From the NCBI GenBank assembly GCA_030044035.1, contig JASHWN010000337.1, positions 1-5,257 on the forward strand: a stretch of DNA of 5,257 nucleotides, given 5' to 3'. Below the pieces are notes generated by a model. That model was not told the DNA's origin, ran no database searches, and worked only from the letters and a program-made list of their open reading frames with translations. Each line of letters begins with the position of its first letter. Position 1 is the first letter of the stretch. Source of the DNA: Xanthobacteraceae bacterium (GTDB taxonomy: Bacteria; Pseudomonadota; Alphaproteobacteria; Rhizobiales; Xanthobacteraceae). Made by a program: the position numbers and the translations under genes. This document shows, piece after piece, positions 4,806-5,257 of this stretch.

Positions 4806-5257
4806 GTGAACAAACCGATCTTGCGCGTCCTTGCGGGCGAATGCCTGCCGACTCCGCCGATTTGGCTGATGCGCCAGGCTGGCCGCTACTTGCCTGAGTA
4901 TAGAGCGCTTCGCCAACGCGCCGAGAGTTTTCTCGATCTCTGCTTTGATCCGAAGCTGGCGGCTGAAATCACGCTGCAGCCGATTCGGCGGTTCGGCTTC
5001 GATGCCGCAATCCTGTTTTCCGATATTCTCGTAGTCGCCTATGGGCTTGGCCAGCGTTTGACCTTTGAGACTGGCGAGGGACCGCGGCTTGATGCGCTCA
5101 TGGAGCCGGCAGATTTAGCGCTGCTGCACGACCAACTCGATCAGGGCGCATTGGCGGCGGTCTATGAGGCGATCGAGCTCATCAGGGCGCAGTTGCCGCA
5201 GGATGTGGCGTTGCTCGGGTTCTGCGGCGCGCCCTGGACCGTTGCAACCTACATGAT
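4806..5257 (+). CDS. hemE: Uroporphyrinogen decarboxylase (5' part, cut by window end)
   Basis: HemE removes the four acetate carboxyl groups of uroporphyrinogen III to give coproporphyrinogen III, a cytoplasmic step of haem (and, where present, chlorophyll) synthesis. About 150 residues are in the window, less than half of the usual 340-350. The family signature [17 protein letters not shown] (17-33) contains R23 and R27, equivalent to substrate-binding Arg37 and Arg41 of the human enzyme. [13 protein letters not shown] (63-75) contains D73, the counterpart of Asp86, and [13 protein letters not shown] (138-150) contains Y149, the counterpart of Tyr164. I take GTG 4806 as the start because GGAG precedes it; GTG 4791 would add MTEIS. 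The gene points away from the candidate origin, as in Caulobacter. The frame is open to the last base. Confidence 0.95.
   Translation, partial: MNKPILRVLAGECLPTPPIWLMRQAGRYLPEYRALRQRAESFLDLCFDPKLAAEITLQPIRRFGFDAAILFSDILVVAYGLGQRLTFETGEGPRLDALMEPADLALLHDQLDQGALAAVYEAIELIRAQLPQDVALLGFCGAPWTVATYM

Noticed and set aside
4641..4916. 91-codon minus-strand open frame from hemE into the candidate origin
   Set aside because: It covers the conserved hemE start in antisense and has no recognisable motif; chance frames of this size are common here.

Overview
The window looks like chromosomal DNA from a GC-rich alphaproteobacterium, most likely of the order Hyphomicrobiales (Rhizobiales). I infer this from the protein sequences and the gene order: Tim44-like protein, secB, dnaQ, coaE, maf, PPSR/DUF299 (RP001-type) kinase-phosphorylase, hemE. 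No mobile elements, CRISPR arrays, tRNAs or rRNAs are visible.

Layout, left to right. A minus-strand gene (17-730) encodes a membrane-anchored Tim44/TimA-like protein. A non-coding stretch of about 410 bp (731-1142) follows, holding several short repeats. secB lies on the plus strand (1143-1643), but an in-frame TAG at 1464-1466 interrupts it; the remaining 58 codons are still recognisably SecB in the same frame. dnaQ, coaE, maf and the PPSR gene form a tightly packed minus-strand operon, transcribed from about 4500 leftwards: PPSR and maf are 3 nt apart, maf and coaE overlap by ATGA, and coaE and dnaQ are 43 nt apart. The dnaQ stop overlaps the full-length secB end by 14 bp. Past the PPSR promoter comes an intergenic segment (about 4504-4805), then hemE on the plus strand, cut by the window edge.

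The intergenic segment is the most important part. In Caulobacter crescentus and Rickettsia prowazekii the chromosome replication origin lies between hemE and the RP001 homologue, which is the PPSR/DUF299 gene. Here the same interval contains a perfect DnaA box (TTATCCACA), two near-perfect ones, an AT-rich stretch beside hemE, two GANTC (CcrM-type) sites and a perfect 10-bp palindrome. Transcription diverges from it, with secB the only gene oriented against the expected fork direction. I therefore call it a candidate oriC.

The genes are housekeeping functions: replication proofreading (DnaQ), coenzyme A synthesis (CoaE), nucleotide house-cleaning (Maf), control of pyruvate-phosphate dikinase or PEP synthase (PPSR), protein export (SecB) and haem synthesis (HemE). 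The least ordinary points are the candidate origin, the broken or recoded secB, and the absence of aroE between maf and coaE.
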